NCBI RefSeq assembly: GCF_050003625.1
Contig: NC_134398.1
Coordinates: 104,200,404 to 104,264,403 of the forward strand
Direction: 5' to 3'
Origin: Haematobia irritans
Lineage: Eukaryota; Arthropoda; Insecta; Diptera; Muscidae
Length of the DNA stretch: 64,000 nt
Each line of letters starts with the position of its first letter. Position 1 is the stretch's first letter. The notes below the pieces were generated by a model that saw nothing but the letters and a program-made list of their open reading frames with translations, ran no database searches and was not told the DNA's origin. A program made the translations under genes and the position numbers. Of this stretch, positions 52,301-62,759 are shown in pieces.

Positions 52301-52775
52301 CGCTCACCGAAGCTCCACTATCCAATAACCCTTTAATTTCCATATTTTCTATTTCAACAATGGCAAATATTCTTGGATCTTCCCTAATACTGATTTTTTT
52401 AATTGTTTCAATAACCATTTTAATTTTATTCCTCTTTTCAGCAAACTTTTGCCGAACCTTTGGTACTTTTGGGGTCTTACTCCCTCCTTGTGAGCCATCT
52501 CGGAAAATCCGGTCACGAACTAGATCATAATTCGATTTTCTAACATCTAATGGTACGTAATGTCGCATCCCCGGTTCATAAAATTGAAGATTAGTACTAA
52601 CTAAATTTTTCGCTATCTCCTTCTTCGTTATGGGCCGAGACTTATTTCGTAGTATTACTGTCGTTTCTCGGGGTTCTCGCTCGGACGTGGCCCCCCTCCA
52701 AATTCCACGCCCTTGCTGCGGTTTCCCTGTTGACACACAGGACATTTCGGTGTCGTGAAACCAGGTTTCCCACAT
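49329..52775 (-). CDS. F2 Pol polyprotein (Osvaldo-like)
   Basis: 1148 codons, intact. Order: protease with GLLDSGASVSVLG (Asp 152), reverse transcriptase with NRTTVVRKPGKNRFCL, SSVDLKYAFWQI and FIYLDDLLVIS (YLDD 459-462), RNase H (IQCDASDYGIG, VTEKECLAA, ITDHASLKWL), integrase with HHCC finger (CQVCQETKAC) and catalytic LYIDFLGKYP, HSDNGAQFV and NASERVNQ, then a basic C-terminus. It carries out reverse transcription and integration. It overlaps gag by about 120 bp in the -1 frame, so it is probably made by frameshifting; the annotated Met is not the real start. The 3' 592 codons lie in the inverted repeat. Confidence 0.9.
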   Translation of the reverse strand: MWETWFHDTEMSCVSTGKPQQGRGIWRGATSEREPRETTVILRNKSRPITKKEIAKNLVSTNLQFYEPGMRHYVPLDVRKSNYDLVRDRIFRDGSQGGSKTPKVPKVRQKFAEKRNKIKMVIETIKKISIREDPRIFAIVEIENMEIKGLLDSGASVSVLGNGCREFIENLNCVIKPICSNIKTASGNKHRIIGKISTNIKYKDLVKEIDLYLCPDLEQALYLGIDFWKLFNIAPDFLDVEEINMEQLQKEFANEKVEQKFNPHDLTAEQQMKLQEVVRKFDTFEEKGLGRTSLEKHSIKLVEGAVPVKDRHYPLSPAVQSIVYEEIDNMLRLKVIEESESPWSNRTTVVRKPGKNRFCLDARKLNKLTIKDAYPLQNIDGILSRIDETHYISSVDLKYAFWQIELDDESKPYTAFTVPGRPLYQFRVMPFGLCNAAQRLCRLMDRVIPQRLKEHVFIYLDDLLVISSEFDEHIRLLGEVADCLRKANLTIGLKKSHFCFRELKYLGFIIGNGMLKTDPDKVQAIRMIKIPRNPREVRSFLGTAGWYRRFIKDFASISAPLTDTLKKSQKFTMNENAINAFEELKRALTTAPVLKHPDFTKRFYIQCDASDYGIGAVLFQISNNNEEHPIAFYSQKLNSCQRNYSVTEKECLAAVMAVKKFRPYVEMMPFTVITDHASLKWLMSLKDLSGRLARWSLQLQNFDFEIEHRKGSENVVADMLSRSPIGIDISELAREDLLDFETTEFEGEEYMELMRNIKENEGKLPDVMVKDGLIFKKTAFDQEFSDEYVWKLWVPVSLTHLIIEKAHSAPTVAHGGVTKTLERVRRFFYWPKMATQVKQFVKQCQVCQETKACNQRMMPTIGQEVVTDRPFQKLYIDFLGKYPRSKSGNAYIFIVVDHFTKFTFLKAMREATANNVVKFLVTEIFHKFGVPEVVHSDNGAQFVSKAFQDMISTYGITHMKTAVYSPQSNASERVNQSVIAAIRSYLDEDHRDWDLYLSEIECALRTSVHSATGVTPFFSLFGYHMFTNGADYRLARKLGSLSDNEILNLQRTEKLEIIREKVKKSMHDAYERSAQRYNKRARMVQFVPGQEVYRRNTVLSDFARDRNAKFCKKFLKCRIVKPVGNNMFQLETLQGKPLGNYHAKDIKV

Positions 52776-53997
52776 TTATAACAAAACAAACTTCTAACTG
52801 TCGATTCGCAATCCCTAAATCCGTGCCCAGACTTCCGACAATTCCAACATAAAAGTGCTCCATTATTTTGACGATTTAATTGTAACGCCTCTAGTTCTTC
52901 CAAATCATTTCCATAGCCATCCGATTCCGAATCAATTTCCGATACTTCCTGGTACAATTCGTTCACCTGTCTAATAGGACGCGCCGACTGAACCATATTT
53001 CTCATGTCTCTTTTCGGGAAATTTCGTTCTGCCTCGTTACATTCTATCCTCAGCTGTTCTACCGACGAGACTTGAATCGGATATACGATACGACCAACAC
53101 TTTCCTTCACATTTTTCTTCATTATCTTGATCATGTCGTATTCTGAAACGGGTTGCATTAATTTTGCCCTTAACTGGCCCATAATGTGAAAGAAGGTATC
53201 AATCGACTCATTCACCTGTTGTTTTCTTTGAGCTAATTCTGATAAAATTTCGAAATTGGACCGCGAAGACTGATATTGACTTAGGAGACATTGTTTTAAT
53301 TTCTCCCAATCGTGAAATTGATGAGTCTTCTGGAATAGCCAGTACCATGACTCAGCCGGCCCCGTTACAATCAATGGAAAATCCCTAATGACTTCTTTCC
53401 ATGGAATATTATATTGCATTTGATAGTGCTCTAACCGGTATATAAAATCTTCAACCCCTAAACTGCGAGAAGTGCCATCAAAAACTAGGCCTAATTTATC
53501 CAGCCTTATTCTCTCTCTCCACACATGTTGTGTTGCTGCTGGGATTATCGGTACTGAAGTTTGCCTATCTGAAGCATTAGAAGCCGATTCCTGATGAACC
53601 CCATTAGCCAATTCCTGATGGACCCCATTACTAGACACCCTATTCTGCGCGTCAGTACTAACATTTGGAGGATTCGACCCCACATCAGATCTGATACTGG
53701 CTGTTGCGATCGTAAGTTCCCTGATAGCCCGTGATAAATCATTTATAGTCCTTTTTATATCCCCCATCTCATTTTGGACCAATTCGACTCTATTTTCCAG
53801 CGATCGATGCAAAGCCAACGACTCACCCCTCATAGGAGCCTGATTCGGTCCATTTATAGAACTCGACATATCAACTACACCATTAGGAACTTGTTCCTCC
53901 TGTCCCTCCATAATAGTCTGTTCCCTGGGCCTTTTCTCTATGAACTGAATAGAACTATTTGCGTCAAAACTTTCTGGTCTGGCTCTTTTCTTTTTAG
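52655..53997 (-). CDS. F2 Gag, missing its first codons
   Basis: The frame is open from 53997 to 52655; the methionine at 53911 is internal, since KKKRARPESFDANSS upstream aligns with the F1 N-terminus (SKKRRIPEIFDSN). About eight codons were lost at the inverted-repeat junction. Domains: basic N-terminus, Asn/Ser-rich linker, capsid (RLDKLGLVFDGTS, EDFIYRLEHYQMQYNIPW, WEKLKQCLLSQYQ), then knuckles CWNCRKSGHGFRDC and CYKCGKPGFTTPKC that bind RNA. Near the end GGAGGGGGGCCACG lies in the gag-pol overlap. Confidence 0.85.
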
Positions 53998-54048
53998 CTT
54001 ACCGATACACCGCTTACCGATACACTTAAGAAGTCACAAAAGTTCACT

Positions 54049-55779
54049 ATGAATGAAAATGCTATAAATGCTTTTGAGGAATTGAAAAGGGCTCTCACGA
54101 CAGCACCTGTGCTAAAGCATCCCGATTTTACGAAAAGGTTTTATATACAATGCGATGCTTCAGATTATGGAATAGGGGCTGTTTTGTTTCAGATCAGTAA
54201 TAATAACGAAGAGCATCCGATTGCCTTTTACTCTCAAAAACTTAATTCTTGTCAGAGAAATTATAGTGTTACAGAAAAAGAGTGTTTGGCTGCCGTTATG
54301 GCAGTTAAAAAGTTTAGACCCTATGTAGAAATGATGCCATTCACGGTGATAACAGATCACGCTAGTTTAAAATGGCTGATGAGTTTAAAGGATTTGAGCG
54401 GTAGATTGGCACGTTGGTCTCTTCAACTACAAAATTTTGATTTTGAAATAGAACACCGTAAGGGTTCTGAAAATGTTGTGGCAGACATGCTGTCGAGATC
54501 TCCGATTGGGATAGATATCAGTGAACTCGCAAGAGAGGATTTGCTGGATTTCGAGACCACAGAATTCGAAGGAGAAGAGTATATGGAACTAATGAGAAAT
54601 ATTAAGGAAAATGAGGGGAAGTTGCCAGACGTTATGGTAAAAGACGGTCTTATATTTAAGAAGACAGCTTTCGATCAGGAATTCTCAGATGAATATGTTT
54701 GGAAACTTTGGGTTCCTGTTTCTCTCACTCATCTTATTATAGAAAAAGCTCATTCTGCACCTACAGTAGCTCATGGCGGAGTGACTAAGACATTGGAAAG
54801 GGTGAGACGGTTTTTCTACTGGCCCAAAATGGCGACTCAGGTGAAACAATTTGTAAAACAGTGTCAGGTTTGTCAGGAAACAAAGGCATGTAACCAACGA
54901 ATGATGCCGACTATAGGGCAAGAAGTTGTGACGGACAGACCATTTCAAAAACTATATATTGATTTCCTGGGGAAGTATCCGCGATCGAAAAGCGGTAATG
55001 CGTATATTTTTATTGTTGTGGATCACTTCACCAAATTCACCTTTTTGAAAGCTATGCGCGAGGCAACGGCTAATAATGTAGTGAAATTTTTAGTAACTGA
55101 AATCTTTCATAAATTTGGTGTCCCAGAAGTGGTCCACAGCGATAACGGGGCGCAGTTCGTATCGAAGGCATTCCAGGACATGATATCGACTTACGGAATA
55201 ACCCATATGAAGACTGCTGTTTATTCGCCACAATCGAATGCCTCAGAAAGGGTTAACCAATCGGTAATAGCGGCAATTAGGAGTTATCTGGACGAAGATC
55301 ACAGGGATTGGGATCTCTATTTGTCAGAGATCGAATGCGCATTGCGGACATCGGTCCATTCGGCTACAGGAGTAACCCCATTTTTTTCACTGTTCGGTTA
55401 CCATATGTTCACTAATGGGGCGGACTATAGGCTGGCCCGAAAACTTGGATCTCTTTCAGATAATGAGATACTAAATTTGCAGAGGACAGAAAAGCTAGAG
55501 ATTATTAGGGAAAAAGTGAAGAAGAGTATGCATGATGCCTACGAACGTAGTGCACAAAGATACAACAAACGGGCCAGGATGGTGCAATTTGTACCTGGCC
55601 AAGAAGTGTATCGTCGCAATACTGTTTTGTCAGATTTCGCGAGGGATCGTAATGCTAAATTTTGCAAGAAGTTTTTAAAATGTAGAATAGTGAAACCTGT
55701 TGGGAACAATATGTTCCAACTGGAAACACTTCAGGGTAAACCGCTTGGTAATTATCATGCTAAAGATATAAAAGTTTAA
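54049..55779 (+). CDS. F3: RNase H and integrase of the Osvaldo-like element (duplicate of F2)
   Basis: 576 codons, the same protein as the F2 pol C-terminal half, on the opposite strand. It begins inside the thumb/RNase H linker (the mirrored match starts at 54008) and has the full RNase H and integrase with all catalytic residues. There is no gag, protease or YLDD part, so it cannot act alone. It exists only as the right arm of the inverted repeat. Confidence 0.9.
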   Translation: MNENAINAFEELKRALTTAPVLKHPDFTKRFYIQCDASDYGIGAVLFQISNNNEEHPIAFYSQKLNSCQRNYSVTEKECLAAVMAVKKFRPYVEMMPFTVITDHASLKWLMSLKDLSGRLARWSLQLQNFDFEIEHRKGSENVVADMLSRSPIGIDISELAREDLLDFETTEFEGEEYMELMRNIKENEGKLPDVMVKDGLIFKKTAFDQEFSDEYVWKLWVPVSLTHLIIEKAHSAPTVAHGGVTKTLERVRRFFYWPKMATQVKQFVKQCQVCQETKACNQRMMPTIGQEVVTDRPFQKLYIDFLGKYPRSKSGNAYIFIVVDHFTKFTFLKAMREATANNVVKFLVTEIFHKFGVPEVVHSDNGAQFVSKAFQDMISTYGITHMKTAVYSPQSNASERVNQSVIAAIRSYLDEDHRDWDLYLSEIECALRTSVHSATGVTPFFSLFGYHMFTNGADYRLARKLGSLSDNEILNLQRTEKLEIIREKVKKSMHDAYERSAQRYNKRARMVQFVPGQEVYRRNTVLSDFARDRNAKFCKKFLKCRIVKPVGNNMFQLETLQGKPLGNYHAKDIKV

Positions 55780-57560
55780 TGCAATAATAAATTTAGAAGC
55801 TGTGATATTACGGTGCAATATTAGGATTAGAATGCAATTATATTGAATTTATGTTTGTGTTCGTCCTAATATTAAGTCTAAATTTATGGTGCAATATGCT
55901 TCTTTATCTGTGATACTACCCTGTAGGTCTGTTCGTTTTTATAAAAGCTTCCAATTACTTAAATATCTTTTGTTTAGTTTTCTTTGAGTATACAACTATT
56001 TTAACTATATATATATATATTCATATACCTTTTTTTTTTAGCTTAACCAATTTCTAATAATATATCTCAGTCCACTATACATTTGTTTTAAATAATCGTA
56101 GCACCCTTAGAGCTATAGACCTAGATATTTACATCGAATACTATAGATTTCATACCTGAAGTTCTGGCAGGGAGAAAAAAAACCGAACGTTACATAGTGC
56201 AATTGACCTGAAATGAATTCAATATTTTTACAAAGTAACGAATCTCATACTTGTGAACAACTTCGTACTTCCCTAATAGTCAGTATGCTCATGGAGTAGT
56301 ATCAGGGCCCGGCTAGTAATCTCAGGGCGTGGGAGTTCCCCACGTGATGTCCCTGTACTCACACAATGATTTACGAGGCCCGATTTCACCGCACACCCGT
56401 CCTGTCGGCGTATACTGGACAGCCCTGGTGTTTTGTTGCGTGAGGCTAAGTCCAGGACGAAAAAAAAATTTTGCGTGGGGGGTACTTTAGGTAAGGCCTT
56501 GTCGCCTACGTGGCGACCTCGATGCCACAATATTTCGCCAGTCCCCAATTTATGCTGGTGATGGGGGGACTGGAGAGAGCTTTGGAGACCGCGGAGGGTT
56601 GGTCAAGTGCCCACAATGAGCCAACGTGTCCATACTTTTGTTTTTTTTTTTTTGTGTTTTATTTAGTAAGGGGAGGTTAGTATGGTAGTTTTGTGTTTTG
56701 GTTTTGGGGGGGATTAGTTTGGTTAGATATTAGTTTTTTTTGATTTCTTTATGTTGTATCGTTGGGATGGCCTTTTCGTTTGGTGGCATTCATCCTTGGC
56801 AGGGAAGCCTCCTTTGCGGTTGGGTTTTACCGCGACTTGCCCGAACCCATGTTGAGTAGTCTGGGAAAATGACTGTGGCTGCTGGAGACTCCTGTGGCAG
56901 ATAAACACTCTATGTCCGTCGAATGCCTCTATCACGGGGTTCTCCATCAGTCATAGCCATTCCACCAGAGCAGTCCAAGGAACCTGAAAATGAAAAAAAG
57001 AAAAAATAGGTTAATAAATTTTAGAAATGTAGGAAGAAATAAAAAGTAGCATGTCGACGCTACAACGAGGAGAATGCTTTTTGACGTTTTCCCATTGACA
57101 GGGGGTGGATGTGTTCATAACGTGGTGTTGCCAACCTCGCAAGGCAACCCCGTAGTAAAGTGTAGTAGTGATTAGTGCATGCCGGGTAATGCAGGTTTCA
57201 TTCATGAAATTATCGTTAAGAGGAAAACGAGAAATTTAAGAGTTTTGAAAGAGAAGTGCCACTAGTGAAATATATTAAGAAGGAATTGAAGCGATAAATT
57301 AAATGGCCATAATGATGGCGATCGCTGGAAGTATTGAGGTATCGCGGCGTCGCTATAAAAGGGTGGAAAGCGTTTTGGCGAGCTGATAGTTTGCCATTTT
57401 TTGTTGTGCTGAGCATAGGCATATATCTGTATTCAAAAGTAGTGCAGTATACATATAAAGTGAAGTGTTTTTTTGTGCATAAAGGTTCGTTTTTGTGCTG
57501 TTAATTGATGTAAATTTTAAAAAGTGAATATTGAAAAATTGTTTTTTTGAATAATTTTTT
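55780..57560 (+). other. F3 3' UTR or U3 region with TATA box
   Basis: After the pol stop there are two ORF-poor kilobases. CGCTATAAAAGGGTGG at 57351-57366 is a strong TATA box, with AGCTGATAGTTTGCC about 30 bp downstream, so transcription probably starts near 57385. This would be the U3 promoter if the LTR starts upstream. Palindromic CCTCCTGGGTATCAGGAGG lies further on at 57721. No gene is supported. Confidence 0.5.
57354..57361 (+). promoter_or_regulatory. TATA box of the F-family element (mirrored at 47747-47754)
   Basis: TATAAAAG in a GC-richer context (GGCGTCGC before, GGTGG after), an excellent match to the RNA polymerase II TATA box. It probably drives F-family transcription in the pol direction. 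Confidence 0.6.
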
Positions 57561-58073
57561 TGTCAGAGGGCGAACCAAGTGAATGTTAGGAGGTGTCTAG
57601 CAGACAGGATACTTACTTATAAGTCCCAATCTAATAAAATCAACGTAAGTTTAATCGAATAACTTGGATATGTTGGAAATTGGATTTTGAACATGACTTC
57701 TATCCATATAGGTACAAACTGCCTCCTGGGTATCAGGAGGCTCGCTTTTTTTCTGGCAGGCAAACATTTCAACCAGTCGTTATAAGGAAAGTGGCAAAAA
57801 GGGAATTCCATTGAATGTCCTTAGGGCACAGCAAGAGCCAGACAAGTTTGTACGAAGATTAAGGTAGGACAAACCATTATTTTTAACTCGGCGATAAACT
57901 ATCGATAAAGTAGTGCGGGTCAGTCCTCATAGAATCAGCACGAATAATAGAACGATAGATTGAAAGTCTGCGTTACGTGGCGATAGAGACAGGGGTGGCC
58001 GTCAAGTAAGTGCTCCCCTAGTGACCGTTAAAAAATGTTGACCACCGTTCTGGGAACACTTCAAGAAACATAA

Positions 58074-58118
<45 letters not shown>

Positions 58119-59160
58119 CCACTCTGAGTGAGAGTGTGTGGGAAACCAAGTCTTTGTGCAGACAATAACCCGGTTAAATCGGTTTTATCATATGGGCTAA
58201 TTATTCATGCCCAAAGTAAAAGATCTAAATGAAAAACCAACATACAATCAAAAACTAGTTCTTAAGTTATTGTATATGTATTTTTTATCAACGTATTATA
58301 GTTATTTTTATATACTCTTTTAGTGAAATTGATTTCAATATTTTTTTTTTTGTGTGTTTGGCCAATAGGCTAGTTTTTGTATCCTTTTTATGTTTTTTTT
58401 TTTTTTCGTCGTAGGGACTACAATAGTTTTCTTTTTGTTTGCTGTGGTTTGTAAATGTGGATTTAAAGTGGAAAAGATCCAAAAATCTGATATAAGAGAG
58501 CTCCCTTATTTAGATTAGTATTTGTAGACTATGGTCAGCCAGAAATTGGGCATTGAAAACTTTTGTAGGTTCTAGGCGTTTTTTTTGAGTTTAAATGTTT
58601 GATATTGTGCATTTCACATATTAATGATTCTCACCTAGTGTTTTTTTTTACATATTTAGAATACTCCATTTCAATAATCTTGATTTTTTTCTTTACTTTT
58701 TTTTTATTAATTTATTTTCGGTAAAAATAATTTATTTTAAATACTGTAACTTATATGTGTTCAAATTTATTAAATTAGAGATTAGGGTTACATATATTGT
58801 TCTAAATAAAGTTTTTATAATATGATTTGAAATTGTAACGAAGATTATGATGTGGTAAATTATTCTAAAAGGGGTAGGTGAGCGCGGGATGTAAGTTGTG
58901 ATGTGAGCGGACTTGTGGGACCATTCGGTAAGATTTTTGTGGAGTTCGAGTGGTCATGGTAGGGCGGGCGGCTGGGATATAACATCTTGTCCCCTGTTTG
59001 GAAGAATGTGTGTATTAGAGTGAGTAAATTTGTTGTTTTTATACATGTATATTTATTGATACGGACCTGGACAAGGGCAACGGGATGGACCTCCTCTGGG
59101 AAGCGATTGTGCTGGCGGGTGTGTGAGTTGCTCCTTTGTTGCATTAGGGTAACCGTAACA
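57561..59160 (+). repeat. F3 LTR (R-U5 part, left end uncertain)
   Basis: The right end CCGTAACA matches the F1 LTR end, but no primer site follows, as expected of a 3' LTR. Blocks TAAGGTAGGAC (57866), GAGCTCCCTTA (58498), TTTTGTAGGTTC (58560) and GGCGGCTGGGA (58966) occur in the same order in the F1 LTR. The left end is given as TGTCAGAGGGC at 57561 by analogy but may be far upstream. It contains a TA microsatellite. Confidence 0.5.
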
Positions 59161-59758
59161 CGTTTTTTTTTTCTACTGGAGAAATTGACTGGTGAAGATT
59201 AGTTCAAGAAACACCTATGTATTTTTGGTTGCCACAATCCTGGAGAGAGTCACCTCATAGTGCTGGTTCCTGTAAGATCAACTACCTAAAAAAGAACCGG
59301 GGAATCACCAGAAAGAAAACAATTTAAGAATATATCAAGGTAGGAGTAACAATAAGTAAGTGGGATGAGTTAATGTAAACCCACGAAAACGATCAAATAT
59401 ACTTACCTGTGAAGACCAAATGGAAAACTAACTCCTAGAAATACCAATGAAACAATCCGTCCAACGTCCGATATTAAAATTCACTTTGCTTTAAAAATCC
59501 CCTGATCCCAGAAAATTTTATGGGCAATGCCCAAATAAAAATCCAAGGGCATCCCAGTTTAACAGTTTTAAGAACACTATAAGGCGGAGGGAGAGTGTCC
59601 CGGAAATGAAACCTTCTTTTCACAATCTATGAACATATGTGTTTATTCTATTACAAAAATTTGATCTAAACGATTATTATTGAATTTACGTATTTTTATT
59701 AATATTTTAGTATAAGTATATATTTGCCTTATTGTCCATTCCAAGATTTAGTTTTCAT

Positions 59759-60422
59759 TGTCAAGGGCTATACAAAGTCACATAAATAATTTCATTTGTT
59801 TTCTTTAGTGGGTTATTATTTTGATATCTAATCCCCAACATTTCCACTTAACTGAGCTCAATTAGGTAGGAAGTTAGAGTAAAGTAAATCCCCATTGGAT
59901 TATGAAATTTTAAGGCTTTGTAGGTTCCACATTACTATTCATTGAAAAGGATAAAAAAGATGTTTAGTTATTGTAAATGGTAAAGTTTCCGTGTTTTCCT
60001 GTTTTATTAAACGATACGAAATATAGTTTTATTTTGTTAGTTTTAATTATTGACTAGGAAAATGAGAAATAAAAATGTATCTTGATTTGAATATTTGTAA
60101 CGAAATGATGTGCTAAGTTTTGATTTTTTGAGGGGGGGAATATGTGAAAGTAAACGGAGTGAAGTAAGGTTTTGTGGGGTTCATAAAAATTGGTGAAAAG
60201 GTATCTGTGAACCATGGTTGGGAGGGCAGAGTGGGAGGGTTGTCCATCAAAAGCCTCATTCAACGTATGTGTCCCTTTGTGTTTGTAAGTGTGTTATCGA
60301 CAGTTGTAAGTTCCTTTTTTTTCATGTTATACCTCGGGCTAGGTTTCGGCGGGTTGAGGACCGTCCTGATAGAGGTTGAGTGTGCCGGAGGGCCAAGCCT
60401 AGTGCTATATGGGGTCTTAACA
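59759..60422 (+). repeat. LTR-like segment G, related to F-family LTRs
   Basis: Begins TGTCAAGGGC at the edge of the inverted repeat and ends GGTCTTAACA. Inside, GAGCTCAATTAGGTAGG, GGCTTTGTAGGTTCCACATT and ACCATGGTTGGGAGGGCAG align with F1 LTR blocks at about 36175, 36250 and 36905. No primer site follows, so it is a solo or 3' LTR of a related subfamily. No target duplication is visible. Confidence 0.55.
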
Positions 60423-61030
60423 TTATATTAATCTATTGACCTTCTCTCTTTTCAGGTGGGACATCCCGCAGTGGCATCTGCATACGCAGTGACAAGAATT
60501 GCGGAAAATATCCAACTAGTGCTGGATACTTTCCACAACTCTTACTTTGCGACATACAGATGCTCATGCCAGATGTCTAACAGACTGGGCCCAAGCAGCC
60601 GTGGAAACGCCACCGCATATCCGAGCTTCCCCCAGATCTCCTGCCCCGCCCGGGCAAGCTTTCCGTACAAGCGTATTACCACATGAGACTTGCCCCGGCC
60701 AGTATGGATTGGTCTCGTGTAAGGGTCAATCCCAACGAGGGAAAAAAATATGAAAACAACAACAACCACGAATTAACAAACAAATAAAAACACACTTGGG
60801 CACGGCGGCCACGGGCACATACACTAAAAACGGCCAGCTGTCCCGAGTGTGTCCTATAGCTATCCCTGGCCTTCCCATCATGTGGCAAATTATCCGGAGG
60901 CTGGGGAATAATGTGGATTGGTGGCCGCCACTTAGGCTAAAAGGCTACCCCCTAGGGAACCTCCACGCAAATTTTTCTTTTTTTTTTGCGCAGCAACAAC
61001 CTCTCAATACCACTCGTATATTAGGGTGGC
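60423..61030 (+). other. Segment after G with similarity to 48127-48700
   Basis: Starts with a pyrimidine tract and acceptor-like CTCTCTTTTCAG|GTGGG, then GC-richer DNA. Like 48127-48700 it contains CATC/CAATCCCAACGA... followed by A-rich DNA, a GGGG(A)CTGG/GGCTGGGG block and CCACGCAAA with a T-run. Reading frames of 60-120 codons differ between the two places, so coding is not supported. It could be an untranslated exon or UTR of this element family. Confidence 0.4.
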
Positions 61031-61068
61031 ACGCAACACAAGTCCAAAAAATGTTGGCAGGGTACAAG

Positions 61069-61915
61069 CAAATTTGCTTAAGAAACCAGACCCATCATGT
61101 TGGCGCTGGCATAACAGCTACAGAATTTGCGAAATACTTTGAAATTTTATTAAATTAACCTACTTCAAAGTCGGTAGTGCACTACGCACCCCCATGTAGA
61201 TATGTACCATACCTTGACGGCCCAATATCAATGTCTGAATTGAAAAGTACTTTGAAAACACTCCAGCTGAACAAAGCCACGCGAGAAGATAGAATCCACT
61301 ATGAATTTATAAAGAATTCTCCAGATAACTTCCATACGTTGCTTCTCAAATCATATAATGTGACTTTTAATAATTGTGAGATAGATGAATCCTTTATTGA
61401 TTTACAAATTAGTTACAATGGGCATATCATATAAACATGTTAAATTTATTGAAAAAGTTTATTCAGTATGGACAGGGGAAGAGTTCTCTGAATATTTCAA
61501 AACTACAGATGGATTAAAGCAAGGCTGTCTACTCTCCCCACTGCTATTTACATTATATATCAACGACATACATGAAGAACTGCAAGGTGGATTGTACTGT
61601 AATCAAATTAATATAAGGGTTTTGTTGTATGCCGATGATATGGTACTATTAGCTGATGATACAAACACAATGCAGTATATGATGCTCAATCGTAAAAAAT
61701 ACTGTAGCAAGTGGAATCTGGAAGTTAATATGACTAAATCTGAAATAATGGTTTTTAGAAATAGTGGCAGACTTGGACAACATGATAACTGGTTGTACAA
61801 TGGTGAAAAAATAAGAATAACTAAAGAATATAACTATTTAGGTGTGGTTTTCACACCGAAACTTAGTTTCATGAAGCATTTAGAAAAAAGGAATATGGAA
61901 TGGTTTTTTCAATGA
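61069..61915 (+). pseudogene. LINE H reverse transcriptase with internal deletion
   Basis: First block: GPISMSELKSTLKTLQLNKA, then FIKNSPDNF. It then jumps near 61390 to LIYKLVTMGISYKHVKFIEK, DGLKQGCLLSPLLFTLYINDI and VLLYADDMVLLADD (catalytic YADD), and KEYNYLGVVFTPKLSF. Blocks carrying the first catalytic Asp (KAFD type) are missing between NNCEIDES and LIYKL, so the enzyme cannot work. Confidence 0.75.
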
Positions 61916-62041
61916 TCTATTAGTCTCAATAAAATTAAAAAAATTACAAAATAATATTATAAAAAAGCAAAGTAGTGACCGGCTCTATAAAAAAAACTGG
62001 ACTTTTCTAGAGGACTTGCATACATAAACGATCAAAACTCT

Positions 62042-62359
62042 ATGGAAAACATAATGTGGATATTTAGAGCGCGATGTGAAGTTCTACAGCTCAATGGAAA
62101 TATGTATGGAGCTAGTGACCGGGAGCAACTTTGCAATATTTGCAATTTACAAGGGCGAGAATCAACAATACATTATATAGGCACATGTCCTGGTTTTAAA
62201 GAATATCATATTGCATGTTTTCAGAAACACACATTAATCGAGTCAGAATTAATTTTTATTTTAAATGGCGAAGGCTGCGACAACTGGAGCAATTTAATCA
62301 AATATTTGAAAACTACATGGAAATATAGGCAATTTCTAGTAAATAGTGAGAACCTTTAA
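62042..62359 (+). pseudogene. LINE H C-terminal zinc-knuckle region
   Basis: Contains CNICNLQGRESTIHYIGTC, the CCHC motif that closes many LINE polyproteins, followed by a short tail (WKYRQFLVNSENL). It lies after a frame break at 61915 and some non-coding DNA. Confidence 0.6.
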
Positions 62360-62400
62360 ATAAAATTACTTGGAGGCAGACGTTTTTTTTTATAAAACAT

Positions 62401-62759
62401 TGTCTAAACTAAAATTTTTCTCTTTTTTGTTATAAAGTAATGTAAGAAATTTAGTACATTACAACATTCTGTAAACAAAATATATTGTTAATTAATTATT
62501 TATTTTTCAGAGACACTCACGCTCTGTAGGCAACAGTAAAGACAAGGAGCAAGCCTTGTTTTCATTCATGTTATGTGCACTTTACGCACAATCGATACAT
62601 TCATAAAAAGACGGATATAGTTCTAAGTTTTCTATAAAAATTATCGATAAGCACAAATCAACAATTGTAATCGAAAAGAAAAAGTCTCAAATAAATTTAC
62701 TTACTTACTTAATTATAAAGTTTTTTTTGGCAAGAATGAACATAGTACCGACTTTAGTG
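62401..62759. other. Spacer between LINE H and MITE
   Basis: AT-rich, no gene. Contains an acceptor-like TTATTTTTCAG at about 62501-62511 but no supported exon after it. Confidence 0.4.

Larger units (their letters stand above)
54008..59758. repeat. Right arm of 5751-bp inverted repeat
   Basis: Mirror of 45350-51100. The inner end is at 54008, just after a 14-bp tandem repeat (GCTTACCGATACAC at 53998 and 54012); the outer end is at 59758, directly before a TG that may begin LTR-like segment G. The unpaired spacer between the arms is 51101-54007. Confidence 0.95.
61031..62400 (+). mobile_element. LINE H, decayed non-LTR element
   Basis: Reverse transcriptase pieces and a C-terminal zinc motif on the + strand, with AATAAA at about 62360 and a T-run after it. 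The start is unclear; AAAAAATGTTGGCAGGG at 61046-61062 also occurs at 4441. The middle of the reverse transcriptase is deleted and frames are broken. Confidence 0.7.
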
